Positions 33,580-47,500 of a stretch of DNA of 64,000 bases are shown here, one piece after another. The notes under the pieces are model-generated. The model ran no database searches, was not told the origin of the DNA, and saw nothing but the letters and a program-made list of their open reading frames with translations. The DNA is from Anniella stebbinsi. Taxonomy: Eukaryota; Chordata; Lepidosauria; Squamata; Anniellidae. Each line of letters opens with the position of its first letter. The first letter of the stretch is position 1. The DNA lies in the NCBI GenBank assembly GCA_029215795.1, contig JARDYH010000017.1:124001-188000 (forward strand), read 5' to 3'. A program made the position numbers and the translations under genes.

Positions 33580-36444
33580 CCCCTGGACTTCCCCTTTCCT
33601 CTATACTTCCCCTTCTCCCCCTAGACTTTCCCTTCCCTCTATACTTCCCCTTCTTCCATTAGACTTCCCCTTCCCTCTATACTTCCCCTTCTTCCCCTAG
33701 ACTTCCCCTTCTTCCCCTAGACTTCCTCTTCTTCCCCTAGACTTCCCCTTCTTCCCCTAGACTTCCCCTTCTTCCCCTAGACTTCCCCTAGACTTCCCCT
33801 TCCCTCTATACTTCCCCTTCTTCCCCTAGACTTCCCCTAGACTTCCCTTCCCTCTATACTTCCCCTTCTTCCCCTAGACTTCCCCTTCTTCCCCTAGACT
33901 TCCCCTTCTTCCCCTAGACGTCCCCTTCTTCCCTTAGACTTCCCCTTCTTCCCCTAGACTTCCCCTTCTTCCCCTAGACTTCCCCTAGACTTCCCCTTGC
34001 CTCTATACTTCCCCTTCTTCCCCTAGACTTTCTCTTCCCTCTATACTTCCCCTTCTTCCCCTAGACTTCCCCTTCTTCCCCTAGACTTCCCCTTCTTCCC
34101 CTATACTTCCCCTTCCCTCTATACTTCCCCTTCTTCCCCTAGACTTCCCCTTCCCTCTATACATCCCCTTCTTCCCCTAGACTTCCCCTTCTTCCCCTAG
34201 ACTTCCTCTTCTTCCCCTAGACTTCCCCTTCCCTCTATACTTCCCATTCTTACCCTAGACTTCCCCTTCTTCCCTTAGACTTCCCCTTCCTCCCCTAGCC
34301 TTTCTCTTCCCTCTATACTTCCCCTTCTTCCCCTAGACTTCCCCTTCTTCCCCTACACTTCCCCTTCTTCCCCTAGACTTCCCCTTCCCTCTATACTTCC
34401 CCTTCTTCCCCTAGACTTCCCCTAGACTTCCCTTCCCTCTATACTTCCCCTTCTTCCCCTAGACTTCCCCTTCCCTCTATACTTCCCCTTCTTCCCCTAG
34501 ACTTCCCCTTCCCTCTATACATCCCCTTCTTCCCCTAGACTTCCCCTTCTTCCCCTAGACTTCCTCTTCTTCCCCTAGACTTCCCCTTCCCTCTATACTT
34601 CTCCTTCTTCCCCTAGACTTCCCCTTCTTCCCTTAGACTTCCCCTTCTTCCCCTAGACTTCCACTTCTTCCCCTAGACTTCCCATAGACTTCCCCTTGCC
34701 TCTATACTTCCCCTTCTTCCCCTAGACTTCCCCTTCTTCCCCTAGACTTCCCCTTCCCTCTATACTTCCCCTTCTTCCCCTAGACTTCCCCTAGACTTCC
34801 CTTCCCTCTATACTTCCCCTTCTTCCCCTAGACTTCCCCTAGACTTCCCCTTCCCTCTCTACTTCCCCTTCTTCCCCTAGACTTCCCCTTCTTCCCCTAG
34901 ACTTCCCCTTCTTCCCCTAGACTTCCCCTTCTTCCCCTAGACTTCCCCTTCCCTCTATACTTCCCCTTCTTCCCCTAGACTTCCCCTAGACTTCCCTTTC
35001 CCTCTATACTTCCCCTTCTTCCCCTAGACTTCCCCTAGACTTCCCCTTCCCTCTATACTTCCCCTTCTTCCCTAGACTTCCCCTTCCCTCTATACTTCCC
35101 CTTCTCCCCTAGACTTCCCCTAGACTTCCCCTTCCCTCTATACTTCCCCTTCGTCCCCTAGACTTCCCCTTCCCTCTATACTTCCCCTTCTTCCCCTAGA
35201 CTTCCCCTAGACTTCCCCTTCTTCCACTAGACTTCCCCTTTTTCCCCTAGACTTCCCCTTCCCTCTATACTTCCTCTTCTTCCCCTAGACTTCCCCTTCT
35301 TCCCCTAGACTTCCCCTTCGTCCCCTAGACTTCCCATAGACTTCCCCTTTCCTCTATACTAACCCTTCTTCCCCTAGACTTCCACTAGACTTCCCCTTCC
35401 CTCTATACTTCCCCTTCTTCCCCTAGACTTCCCCTTCCCTCTATACTTCCCCTTCTTCCCCTAGACTTCCCCTAGACTTCCCCTTCCCTCTATACTTCCC
35501 CTTCTTCCCCTGGACTTCCCCTTTCCTCTATACTTCCCCTTCTCCCCTAGACTTCCCCTAGACTTCCCCTTCCCTCTATACTTCCCCTTCTTCCCCTAGA
35601 CTTTCCGTAGACTTCCCCTTCCCTCTATACCTTCCCTTCTTCCCCTTCTTCCCCTAGACTTCCCCTTCTTCCCTTAGACTTCCCCTTTTTCCCCTAGACT
35701 TTCTCTTCCCTCTATACTTCCCTTTCTTCCCCTAGACTTCCCCTTCTTCCCCTAGACTTCCCCTTCTTCCCCTAGACTTCCCCTTCCCTCTATACTTCCC
35801 CTTCTTCCCCTAGACTTCCCCTAGACTTCCCTTCCCTCTATACTTCCCCTTCTTCCCCTAGACTTCCCCTAGACTTCCCCTTCCCTCTCTACTTCCCCTT
35901 CTTCCCCTAGACTTCCCCTAGACTTCCCCTTCCCTCTCTACTTCCCCTTCTTCCCCTAGACTTCCCCTTCTTCCCCTAGACTTCCCTTTCTTCCCCTAGA
36001 CTTCCCCTTCCCTCTATACTTCCCCTTCTTCCATTAGACTTCCCCTTCCCTCTATACTTCCCCTGCTTCCCCTAGACTTCCCCTAGACTTCCCCTTCTTC
36101 CCCTAGACTTCCCCTAGACTTCCCCTTCCCTCTATACTTCCCCTTCTTCCCCTAGACTTCACCTTCCCTCTATACTTCCCCTTCTTCCCCTAGACTTCCC
36201 CTTCTTCCCCTAGACTTCCTCTTCTTCCCCTAGACTTCCCATTCCCTCTATACTTCCCCTTCTTCCCCTAGACTTCCCCTAGACTTCCCCTTCCCTCTCT
36301 ACTTCCCCTTCTTCCCCTAGACTTCCCCTTCTTCCCCTAGACTTCCCCTTCTTCCCCTAGACTTTCCCTTCCCTCTATACTTCCCCTTCTTCCATTAGAC
36401 TTCCCCTTCCCTCTATACTTCCCCTGCTTCCCCTAGACTTCCCC
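33580..36444 (+). repeat. Mosaic satellite segment, end of the GACGTC domain
   Basis: A, B and C units. It contains the last GACGTC noticed (33917), a cttcccattcttaccctag variant near 34242 shared with family 1 copies at 2.7, 13.5 and 15.5 kb, and actaaccc at 35358. After this point the array is built from the S segments. Confidence 0.72.
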
Positions 36445-38421
36445 TAATCTTCCCCTTCTTCCCCTAGACTTCCCCTAGACTTCCCTTCCCTCTATACTTC
36501 CCCTTCTTCCCCTAGACTTCCCCTAGACTTCCCCTTCCCTCTCTACTTCCCCTTCTTCCCCTAGACTTCCCCTTCTTCCCCTAGACTTCCCCTTCTTCCC
36601 TTAGACTTTCCCTTCCCTCTATACTTCCCCTTCTTCCATTAGACTTCCCCTTCCCTCTATACTTCCCCTTCTTCCCCTAGACTTCCCCTTCTTCCCCTAG
36701 ACTTCCTCTTCTTCCCCTAGACTTCCCCTTCTTCCCCTATACTTCCCCTTCCCTCTATACTTCCCCTTCTTCCCCTAGACTTCCCCTTCCCTCTATACAT
36801 CCCCTTCTTCCCCTAGACTTCCCCTTCTTCCCCTAGACTTCCTCTTCTTCCCCTAGACTTCCCCTTCCCTCTATACTTCCGCTTCTTCCCCTAGACTTCC
36901 CCTTCTTCCCTTAGACTTCCCCTTCTTCCCCTAGCCTTTCTCTTCCCTCTATACTTCCCCTTCTTCCCCTAGACTTCCCCTTCTTCCCCTAGACTTCCCC
37001 TTCTTCCCCTAGACTTCCCCTTCCCTCTATACTTCCCCTTCTTCCCCTAGACTTCCCCTAGACTTCCCTTCCCTCTATACTTCCCCTTCTTCCCCTAGAC
37101 TTCCCCTTCCCTCTATACTTCCCATTCTTCCCCTAGACTTCCCCTTCCCTCTATACATCCCCTTCTTCCCCTAGACTTCCCCTTCTTCCCCTAGACTTCC
37201 TCTTCTTCCCCTAGACTTCCCCTTCCCTCTATACTTCTCCTTCTTCCCCTAGACTTCCCCTTCTTCCCTTAGACTTCCCCTTCTTCCCCTAGACTTCCAC
37301 TTCTTCCCCTAGACTTCCCGTAGACTTCCCCTTGCCTCTATACTTCCCCTTCTTCCCCTAGACTTTCTCTTCCCTCTATACTTCCCCTTCTTCCCCTAGA
37401 CTTCCCCTTCTTCCCCTAGACTTCCCCTTCCCTCTATACTTCCCCTTCTTCCCCTAGACTTCCCCTAGACTTCCCTTCCCTCTATACTTCCCCTTCTTCC
37501 CCTAGACTTCCCCTAGACTTCCCCTTCCCTCTCTACTTCCCCTTCTTCCCCTAGACTTCCCCTTCTTCCCCTAGACTTCCCCTTCTTCCCCTAGACTTCC
37601 CCTTCTTCCCCTAGACTTCCCCTTCTTCCCCTAGACTTCCCCTTCCCTCTATACTTCCCCTTCTTCCCCTAGACTTCCCCTAGACTTCCCCTTCTTCCCT
37701 TAGACTTCCCCTTTTTCCCCTAGACTTTCTCTTCCCTCTATACTTCCCTTTCTTCCCCTAGACTTCCCCTTCTTCCCCTAGACTTCCCCTTCTTCCCCTA
37801 GACTTCCCCTTCCCTCTATACTTCCCCTTCTTCCCGTAGACTTCCCCTAGACTTCCCTTCCCTCTATACTTCCCCTTCTTCCCCTAGACTTCCCCTAGAC
37901 TTCCCCTTCCCTCTCTACTTCCCCTTCTTCCCCTAGACTTCCCCTTCTTCCCCTAGACTTCCCTTTCTTCCCCTAGACTTCCCCTTCCCTCTATACTTCC
38001 CCTTCTTCCATTAGACTTCCCCTTCCCTCTATACTTCCCCTGCTTCCCCTAGACTTCCCCTAGACTTCCCCTTCTTCCCCTAGACTTCCCCTAGACTTCC
38101 CCTTCCCTCTATACTTCCCCTTCTTCCCCTAGACTTCCCCTTCCCTCTATACTTCCCCTTCTTCCCCTAGACTTCCCCTTCTTCCCCTAGACTTCCTCTT
38201 CTTCCCCTAGACTTCCCATTCCCTCTATACTTCCCCTTCTTCCCCTAGACTTCCCCTAGACTTCCCCTTCCCTCTCTACTTCCCCTTCTTCCCCTAGACT
38301 TCCCCTTCTTCCCCTAGACTTCCCCTTCTTCCCCTAGACTTTCCCTTCCCTCTATACTTCCCCTTCTTCCATTAGACTTCCCCTTCCCTCTATACTTCCC
38401 CTGCTTCCCCTAGACTTCCCC
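36445..38421 (+). repeat. S segment 1 (1977 bp)
   Basis: Starts at the taatcttcccc marker and contains cttccgcttc with its G at 36881, 436 bp downstream. Both are repeated at +1977. Confidence 0.8.
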
Positions 38422-39607
38422 TAATCTTCCCCTTCTTCCCCTAGACTTCCCCTAGACTTCCCTTCCCTCTATACTTCCCCTTCTTCCCCTAGACTTCCCC
38501 TAGACTTCCCCTTCCCTCTCTACTTCCCCTTCTTCCCCTAGACTTCCCCTTCTTCCCCTAGACTTCCCCTTCTTCCCCTAGACTTTCCCTTCCCTCTATA
38601 CTTCCCCTTCTTCCATTAGACTTCCCCTTCCCTCTATACTTCCCCTTCTTCCCCTAGACTTCCCCTTCTTCCCCTAGACTTCCTCTTCTTCCCCTAGACT
38701 TCCCCTTCTTCCCCTATACTTCCCCTTCCCTCTATACTTCCCCTTCTTCCCCTAGACTTCCCCTTCCCTCTATACATCCCCTTCTTCCCCTAGACTTCCC
38801 CTTCTTCCCCTAGACTTCCTCTTCTTCCCCTAGACTTCCCCTTCCCTCTATACTTCCGCTTCTTCCCCTAGACTTCCCCTTCTTCCCTTAGACTTCCCCT
38901 TCTTCCCCTAGCCTTTCTCTTCCCTCTATACTTCCCCTTCTTCCCCTAGACTTCCCCTTCTTCCCCTAGACTTCCCCTTCTTCCCCTAGACTTCCCCTTC
39001 CCTCTATACTTCCCCTTCTTCCCCTAGACTTCCCCTAGACTTCCCTTCCCTCTATACTTCCCCTTCTTCCCCTAGACTTCCCCTTCCCTCTATACTTCCC
39101 CTTCTTCCCCTAGACTTCCCCTTCCCTCTATACATCCCCTTCTTCCCCTAGACTTCCCCTTCTTCCCCTAGACTTCCTCTTCTTCCCCTAGACTTCCCCT
39201 TCCCTCTATACTTCTCCTTCTTCCCCTAGACTTCCCCTTCTTCCCTTAGACTTCCCCTTCTTCCCCTAGACTTCCACTTCTTCCCCTAGACTTCCCGTAG
39301 ACTTCCCCTTGCCTCTATACTTCCCCTTCTTCCCCTAGACTTTCTCTTCCCTCTATACTTCCCCTTCTTCCCCTAGACTTCCCCTTCTTCCCCTAGACTT
39401 CCCCTTCCCTCTATACTTCCCCTTCTTCCCCTAGACTTCCCCTAGACTTCCCCTTCCCTCTCTACTTCCCCTTCTTCCCCTAGACTTCCCCTTCTTCCCC
39501 TAGACTTCCCCTTCTTCCCCTAGACTTTCCCTTCCCTCTATACTTCCCCTTCTTCCATTAGACTTCCCCTTCCCTCTATACTTCCCCTGCTTCCCCTAGA
39601 CTTCCCC
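38422..39607 (+). repeat. S segment 2 (1186 bp)
   Basis: taatctt at 38422 and the G of cttccgctt at 38858 recur at +1186 (39608 and 40044). The 1186-bp tandem pair spans about 38221-40606 and is bounded on the right by a switch from ctctctac to ctctatac context. It is the shortest S segment, lacking the part that carries actaaccc. Confidence 0.83.
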
Positions 39608-42600
39608 TAATCTTCCCCTTCTTCCCCTAGACTTCCCCTAGACTTCCCTTCCCTCTATACTTCCCCTTCTTCCCCTAGACTTCCCCTAGACTTCCCCTTC
39701 CCTCTCTACTTCCCCTTCTTCCCCTAGACTTCCCCTTCTTCCCCTAGACTTCCCCTTCTTCCCCTAGACTTTCCCTTCCCTCTATACTTCCCCTTCTTCC
39801 ATTAGACTTCCCCTTCCCTCTATACTTCCCCTTCTTCCCCTAGACTTCCCCTTCTTCCCCTAGACTTCCTCTTCTTCCCCTAGACTTCCCCTTCTTCCCC
39901 TATACTTCCCCTTCCCTCTATACTTCCCCTTCTTCCCCTAGACTTCCCCTTCCCTCTATACATCCCCTTCTTCCCCTAGACTTCCCCTTCTTCCCCTAGA
40001 CTTCCTCTTCTTCCCCTAGACTTCCCCTTCCCTCTATACTTCCGCTTCTTCCCCTAGACTTCCCCTTCTTCCCTTAGACTTCCCCTTCTTCCCCTAGCCT
40101 TTCTCTTCCCTCTATACTTCCCCTTCTTCCCCTAGACTTCCCCTTCTTCCCCTAGACTTCCCCTTCTTCCCCTAGACTTCCCCTTCCCTCTATACTTCCC
40201 CTTCTTCCCCTAGACTTCCCCTAGACTTCCCTTCCCTCTATACTTCCCCTTCTTCCCCTAGACTTCCCCTTCCCTCTATACTTCCCCTTCTTCCCCTAGA
40301 CTTCCCCTTCCCTCTATACATCCCCTTCTTCCCCTAGACTTCCCCTTCTTCCCCTAGACTTCCTCTTCTTCCCCTAGACTTCCCCTTCCCTCTATACTTC
40401 TCCTTCTTCCCCTAGACTTCCCCTTCTTCCCTTAGACTTCCCCTTCTTCCCCTAGACTTCCACTTCTTCCCCTAGACTTCCCGTAGACTTCCCCTTGCCT
40501 CTATACTTCCCCTTCTTCCCCTAGACTTTCTCTTCCCTCTATACTTCCCCTTCTTCCCCTAGACTTCCCCTTCTTCCCCTAGACTTCCCCTTCCCTCTAT
40601 ACTTCCCCTTCTTCCCCTAGACTTCCCCTAGACTTCCCTTCCCTCTATACTTCCCCTTCTTCCCCTAGACTTCCCCTAGACTTCCCCTTCCCTCTCTACT
40701 TCCCCTTCTTCCCCTAGACTTCCCCTTCTTCCCCTAGACTTCCCCTTCTTCCCCTAGACTTCCCCTTCTTCCCCTAGACTTCCCCTTCTTCCCCTAGACT
40801 TCCCCTTCCCTCTATACTTCCCCTTCTTCCCCTAGACTTCCCCTAGACTTCCCTTTCCCTCTATACTTCCCCTTCTTCCCCTAGACTTCCCCTAGACTTC
40901 CCCTTCCCTCTATACTTCCCCTTCTTCCCTAGACTTCCCCTTCCCTCTATACTTCCCCTTCTCCCCTAGACTTCCCCTAGACTTCCCCTTCTTCCCCTAG
41001 ACTTCCCCTTTTTCCCCTAGACTTCCCCTTCCCTCTATACTTCCTCTTCTTCCCCTAGACTTCCCCTTCTTCCCCTAGACTTCCCCTTCGTCCCCTAGAC
41101 TTCCCATAGACTTCCCCTTTCCTCTATACTAACCCTTCTTCCCCAAGACTTCCACTAGACTTCCCCTTCCCTCTATACTTCCCCTTCTTCCCCTAGACTT
41201 CCCCTAGACTTCCCCTTCCCTCTATACTTCCCCTTCTTCCCCTAGACTTCCCCTAGACTTCCCCTTCCCTCTATACTTCCCCTTCTTCCCCTGGACTTCC
41301 CCTTTCCTCTATACTTCCCCTTCTCCCCTAGACTTCCCCTAGACTTCCCCTTCCCTCTATACTTCCCCTTCTTCCCCTAGACTTTCCGTAGACTTCCCCT
41401 TCCCTCTATACCTTCCCTTCTTCCCCTTCTTCCCCTAGACTTCCCCTTCTTCCCTTAGACTTCCCCTTTTTCCCCTAGACTTTCTCTTCCCTCTATACTT
41501 CCCTTTCTTCCCCTAGACTTCCCCTTCTTCCCCTAGACTTCCCCTTCTTCCCCTAGACTTCCCCTTCCCTCTATACTTCCCCTTCTTCCCCTAGACTTCC
41601 CCTAGACTTCCCTTCCCTCTATACTTCCCCTTCTTCCCCTAGACTTCCCCTAGACTTCCCCTTCCCTCTCTACTTCCCCTTCTTCCCCTAGACTTCCCCT
41701 AGACTTCCCCTTCCCTCTCTACTTCCCCTTCTTCCCCTAGACTTCCCCTTCTTCCCCTAGACTTCCCTTTCTTCCCCTAGACTTCCCCTTCCCTCTATAC
41801 TTCCCCTTCTTCCATTAGACTTCCCCTTCCCTCTATACTTCCCCTTCTTCCCCTAGACTTCCCCTAGACTTCCCCTTCCCTCTATACTTCCCCTTCTTCC
41901 CCTAGACTTCCCCTTCCCTCTATACTTCCCCTTCTTCCCCTAGACTTCCCCTTCTTCCCCTAGACTTCCCCTTCTTCCCCTAGACTTCCCCTTCTTCCCC
42001 TAGACTTCCCCTTCCCTCTATACATCCCCTTCTTCCCCTAGACTTCCCCTTCTTCCCCTAGACTTCCTCTTCTTCCCCTAGACTTCCCCTTCCCTCTATA
42101 CTTCTCCTTCTTCCCCTAGACTTCCCCTTCTTCCCTTAGACTTCCCCTTCTTCCCCTAGACTTCCACTTCTTCCCCTAGACTTCCCGTAGACTTCCCCTT
42201 GCCTCTATACTTCCCCTTCTTCCCCTAGACTTTCTCTTCCCTCTATACTTCCCCTTCTTCCCCTAGACTTCCCCTTCTTCCCCTAGACTTCCCCTTCCCT
42301 CTATACTTCCCCTTCTTCCCCTAGACTTCCCCTAGACTTCCCTTCCCTCTATACTTCCCCTTCTTCCCCTAGACTTCCCCTAGACTTCCCCTTCCCTCTC
42401 TACTTCCCCTTCTTCCCCTAGACTTCCCCTTCTTCCCCTAGACTTCCCCTTCTTCCCCTAGACTTCCCCTTCTTCCCCTAGACTTCCCCTTCTTCCCCTA
42501 GACTTCCCCTTCCCTCTATACTTCCCCTTCTTCCCCTAGACTTCCCCTAGACTTCCCTTTCCCTCTATACTTCCCCTTCTTCCCCTAGACTTCCCCTAGA

Positions 42601-44581
42601 CTTCCCCTTCCCTCTATACTTCCCCTTCTTCCCTAGACTTCCCCTTCCCTCTATACTTCCCCTTCTCCCCTAGACTTCCCCTAGACTTCCCCTTCCCTCT
42701 ATAATTCCCCTTCTTCCCCTAGACTTCCCCTTCTTCCCCTAGACTTCCCCTTCTTCCCCTAGACTTCCCCTTCTTCCCCTAGACTTCCCCTTCCCTCTAT
42801 ACTTCCCCTTCTTCCCCTAGACTTCCCCTAGACTGCCCTTTCCCTCTATACTTCCCCTTCTTCCCCTAGACTTCCAATAGACTTCCCCTTCTTCCCCTAG
42901 ACTTCCCCTTCCCTCTATACTTCCCCTTCTTCCCCTAGACTTCCCCTAGACTTCCCTTCCCTCTATACTTCCCCTTCTTCCCCTAGACTTCCCCTAGACT
43001 TCCCCTTCCCTCTCTACTTCCCCTTCTTCCCCTAGACTTCCCCTTCTTCCCCTAGACTTCCCCTTCTTCCCCTAGACTTCCCCTTCTTCCCCTAGACTTC
43101 CCCTTCTTCCCCTAGACTTCCCCTTCCCTCTATACTTCCCCTTCTTCCCCTAGACTTCCTCTAGACTTCCCCTTCCCTCTATACTTCCCCTTCTTCCCTA
43201 GACTTCCCCTTCCCTCTATACTTCCCCTTCTCCCCTAGACTTCCCCTAGACTTCCCCTTCCCTCTATACTTCCCCTTCGTCCCCTAGACTTCCCCTTCCC
43301 TCTATACTTCCCCTTCTTCCCCTAGACTTCCCCTAGACTTCCCCTTCTTCCCCTAGACTTCCCCTTTTTCCCCTAGACTTCCCCTTCCCTCTATACTTCC
43401 TCTTCTTCCCCTAGACTTCCCCTTCTTCCCCTAGACTTCCCCTTCGTCCCCTAGACTTCCCATAGACTTCCCCTTTCCTCTATACTAACCCTTCTTCCCC
43501 TAGACTTCCACTAGACTTCCCCTTCCCTCTATACTTCCCCTTCTTCCCCTAGACTTCCCCTAGACTTCCCCTTCCCTCTATACTTCCCCTTCTTCCCCTA
43601 GACTTCCCCTAGACTTCCCCTTCCCTCTATACTTCCCCTTCTTCCCCTGGACTTCCCCTTTCCTCTATACTTCCCCTTCTCCCCTAGACTTCCCCTAGAC
43701 TTCCCCTTCCCTCTATACTTCCCCTTCTTCCCCTAGACTTTCCGTAGACTTCCCCTTCCCTCTATACCTTCCTTTCTTCCCCTTCTTCCCCTAGACTTCC
43801 CCTTCTTCCCTTAGACTTCCCCTTTTTCCCCTAGACTTTCTCTTCCCTCTATACTTCCCTTTCTTCCCCTAGACTTCCCCTTCTTCCCCTAGACTTCCCC
43901 TTCTTCCCCTAGACTTCCCCTTCCCTCTATACTTCCCCTTCTTCCCCTAGACTTCCCCTAGACTTCCCTTCCCTCTATACTTCCCCTTCTTCCCCTAGAC
44001 TTCCCCTAGACTTCCCCTTCCCTCTCTACTTCCCCTTCTTCCCCTAGACTTCCCCTAGACTTCCCCTTCCCTCTCTACTTCCCCTTCTTCCCCTAGACTT
44101 CCCCTTCTTCCCCTAGACTTCCCTTTCTTCCCCTAGACTTCCCCTTCCCTCTATACTTCCCCTTCTTCCATTAGACTTCCCCTTCCCTCTATACTTCCCC
44201 TGCTTCCCCTAGACTTCCCCTAGACTTCCCCTTCTTCCCCTAGACTTCCCCTAGACTTCCCCTTCCCTCTATACTTCCCCTTCTTCCCCTAGACTTCCCC
44301 TTCCCTCTATACTTCCCCTTCTTCCCCTAGACTTCCCCTTCTTCCCCTAGACTTCCTCTTCTTCCCCTAGACTTCCCCTTCCCTCTATACTTCCCCTTCT
44401 TCCCCTAGACTTCCCCTAGACTTCCCCTTCCCTCTCTACTTCCCCTTCTTCCCCTAGACTTCCCCTTCTTCCCCTAGACTTCCCCTTCTTCCCCTAGACT
44501 TTCCCTTCCCTCTATACTTCCCCTTCTTCCATTAGACTTCCCCTTCCCTCTATACTTCCCCTGCTTCCCCTAGACTTCCCC
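39608..44581 (+). repeat. S segment 3 (4974 bp)
   Basis: Markers relative to its start: cttccgctt G +436, first actaaccc +1520 (41128), ttccaatag +3263 (42871), second actaaccc +3876 (43484). The first two distances are the same in S segments 4-6; the later ones differ by block-sized amounts. Near 43156 it has lost about 49 bp relative to the 49.7-kb equivalent. Confidence 0.83.
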
Positions 44582-47500
44582 TAATCTTCCCCTTCTTCCC
44601 CTAGACTTCCCCTAGACTTCCCTTCCCTCTATACTTCCCCTTCTTCCCCTAGACTTCCCCTAGACTTCCCCTTCCCTCTCTACTTCCCCTTCTTCCCCTA
44701 GACTTCCCCTTCTTCCCCTAGACTTCCCCTTCTTCCCCTAGACTTTCCCTTCCCTCTATACTTCCCCTTCTTCCATTAGACTTCCCCTTCCCTCTATACT
44801 TCCCCTTCTTCCCCTAGACTTCCCCTTCTTCCCCTAGACTTCCTCTTCTTCCCCTAGACTTCCCCTTCTTCCCCTATACTTCCCCTTCCCTCTATACTTC
44901 CCCTTCTTCCCCTAGACTTCCCCTTCCCTCTATACATCCCCTTCTTCCCCTAGACTTCCCCTACTTCCCCTAGACTTCCTCTTCTTCCCCTAGACTTCCC
45001 CTTCCCTCTATACTTCCGCTTCTTCCCCTAGACTTCCCCTTCTTCCCTTAGACTTCCCCTTCTTCCCCTAGCCTTTCTCTTCCGTCTATACTTCCCCTTC
45101 TTCCCCTAGACTTCCCCTTCTTCCCCTAGACTTCCCCTTCTTCCCCTAGACTTCCCCTTCCCTCTATACTTCCCCTTCTTCCCCTAGACTCCCCCTAGAC
45201 TTCCCTTCCCTCTATACTTCCCCTTCTTCCCCTAGACTTCCCCTTCCTTCTATACTTCCCCTTCTTCCCCTAGACTTCCCCTTCCCTCTACACATCCCCT
45301 TCTTCCCCTAGACTTCCCCTTCTTCCCCTAGACTTCCTCTTCTTCCCCTAGACTTCCCCTTCCCTCTATACTTCTCCTTCTTCCCCTAGACTTCCCCTTC
45401 TTCCCTTAGACTTCCCCTTCTTCCCCTAGACTTCCACTTCTTCCCCTAGACTTCCCGTAGACTTCCCCTTGCCTCTATACTTCCCATTCTTCCCCTAGAC
45501 TTTCTCTTCCCTCTATACTTCCCCTTCTTCCCCTAGACTTCCCCTTCTTCCCCTAGACTTCCCCTTCCCTCTATACTTCCCCTTCTTCCCCTAGACTTCC
45601 CCTACACTTCCCTTCCCTCTATACTTCCCCTTCTTCCCCTAGACTTCCCCTAGACTTCCCCTTCCCTCTCTACTTCCCCTTCTTCCCCTAGACTTCCCCT
45701 TCTTCCCCTAGACTTCCCCTTCTTCCCCTAGACTTCCCCTTCTTCCCCTAGACTTCCCCTTCTTCCCCTAGACTTCCCCTTCCCTCTATACTTCCCCTTC
45801 TTCCCCTAGACTTCCCCTAGACTTCCCTTTCCCTCTATACTTCCCCTTCTTCCCCTAGACTTCCCCTAGACTTCCCCTTCCCTCTATACTTCCCCTTCTT
45901 CCCTAGACTTCCCCTTCCCTCTATACTTCCCCTTCTCCCCTAGACTTCCCCTAGACTTCCCCTTCTTCCCCTAGACTTCCCCTTTTTCCCCTAGACTTCC
46001 CCTTCCCTCTATACTTCCTCTTCTTCCCCTAGACTTCCCCTTCTTCCCCTAGACTTCCCCTTCGTCCCCTAGACTTCCCATAGACTTCCCCTTTCCTCTA
46101 TACTAACCCTTCTTCCCCTAGACTTCCACTAGACTTCCCCTTCCCTCTATACTTCCCCTTCTTCCCCTAGACTTCCCCTAGACTTCCCCTTCCCTCTATA
46201 CTTCCCCTTCTTCCCCTAGACTTCCCCTAGACTTCCCCTTCCCTCTATACTTCCCCTTCTTCCCCTGGACTTCCCCTTTCCTCTATACTTCCCGTTCTCC
46301 CCTAGACTTCCCCTAGACTTCCCCTTCCCTCTATACTTCCCCTTCTTCCCCTAGACTTTCCGTAGACTTCCCCTTCCCTCTATACCTTCCCTTCTTCCCC
46401 TTCTTCCCCTAGACTTCCCCTTCTTCCCTTAGACTTCCCCTTTTTCCCCTAGACTTTCTCTTCCCTCTATACTTCCCTTTCTTCCCCTAGACTTCCCCTT
46501 CTTCCCCTAGACTTCCCCTTCTTCCCCTAGACTTCCCCTTCCCTCTATACTTCCCCTTCTTCCCCTAGACTTCCCCTAGACTTCCCTTCCCTCTATACTT
46601 CCCCTTCTTCCCCTAGACTTCCCCTAGACTTCCCCTTCCCTCTATACTTCCCCTTCTTCCCCTAGACTTCCCCTAGACTTCCCCTTCCCTCTCTACTTCC
46701 CCTTCTTCCCCTAGACTTCCCCTTCTTCCCCTAGACTTCCCTTTCTTCCCCTAGACTTCCCCTTCCCTCTATACTTCCCCTTCTTCCATTAGACTTCCCC
46801 TTCCCTCTATACTTCCCCTGCTTCCCCTAGACTTCCCCTAGACTTCCCCTTCTTCCCCTAGACTTCCCCTAGACTTCCCCTTCCCTCTATACTTCCCCTT
46901 CTTCCCCTAGACTTCCCCTTCCCTCTATACTTCCCCTTCTTCCCCTAGACTTCCCCTTCTTCCCCTAGACTTCCCCTTCTTCCCCTAGACTTCCCCTTCT
47001 TCCCCTAGACTTCCCCTTCCCTCTATACTTCCCCTTCTTCCCCTAGACTTCCCCTAGACTTCCCTTCCCTCTATACTTCCCCTTCTTCCCCTAGACTTCC
47101 CCTTCCCTCTATACTTCCCCTTCTTCCCCTAGACTTCCCCTTCCCTCTATACATCCCCTTCTTCCCCTAGACTTCCCCTTCTTCCCCTAGACTTCCTCTT
47201 CTTCCCCTAGACTTCCCCTTCCCTCTATACTTCTCCTTCTTCCCCTAGACTTCCCCTTCTTCCCTTAGACTTCCCCTTCTTCCCCTAGACTTCCACTTCT
47301 TCCCCTAGACTTCCCGTAGACTTCCCCTTGCCTCTATACTTCCCCTTCTTCCCCTAGACTTTCTCTTCCCTCTATACTTCCCCTTCTTCCCCTAGACTTC
47401 CCCTTCTTCCCCTAGACTTCCCCTTCCCTCTATACTTCCCCTTCTTCCCCTAGACTTCCCCTAGACTTCCCTTCCCTCTATACTTCCCCTTCTTCCCCTA

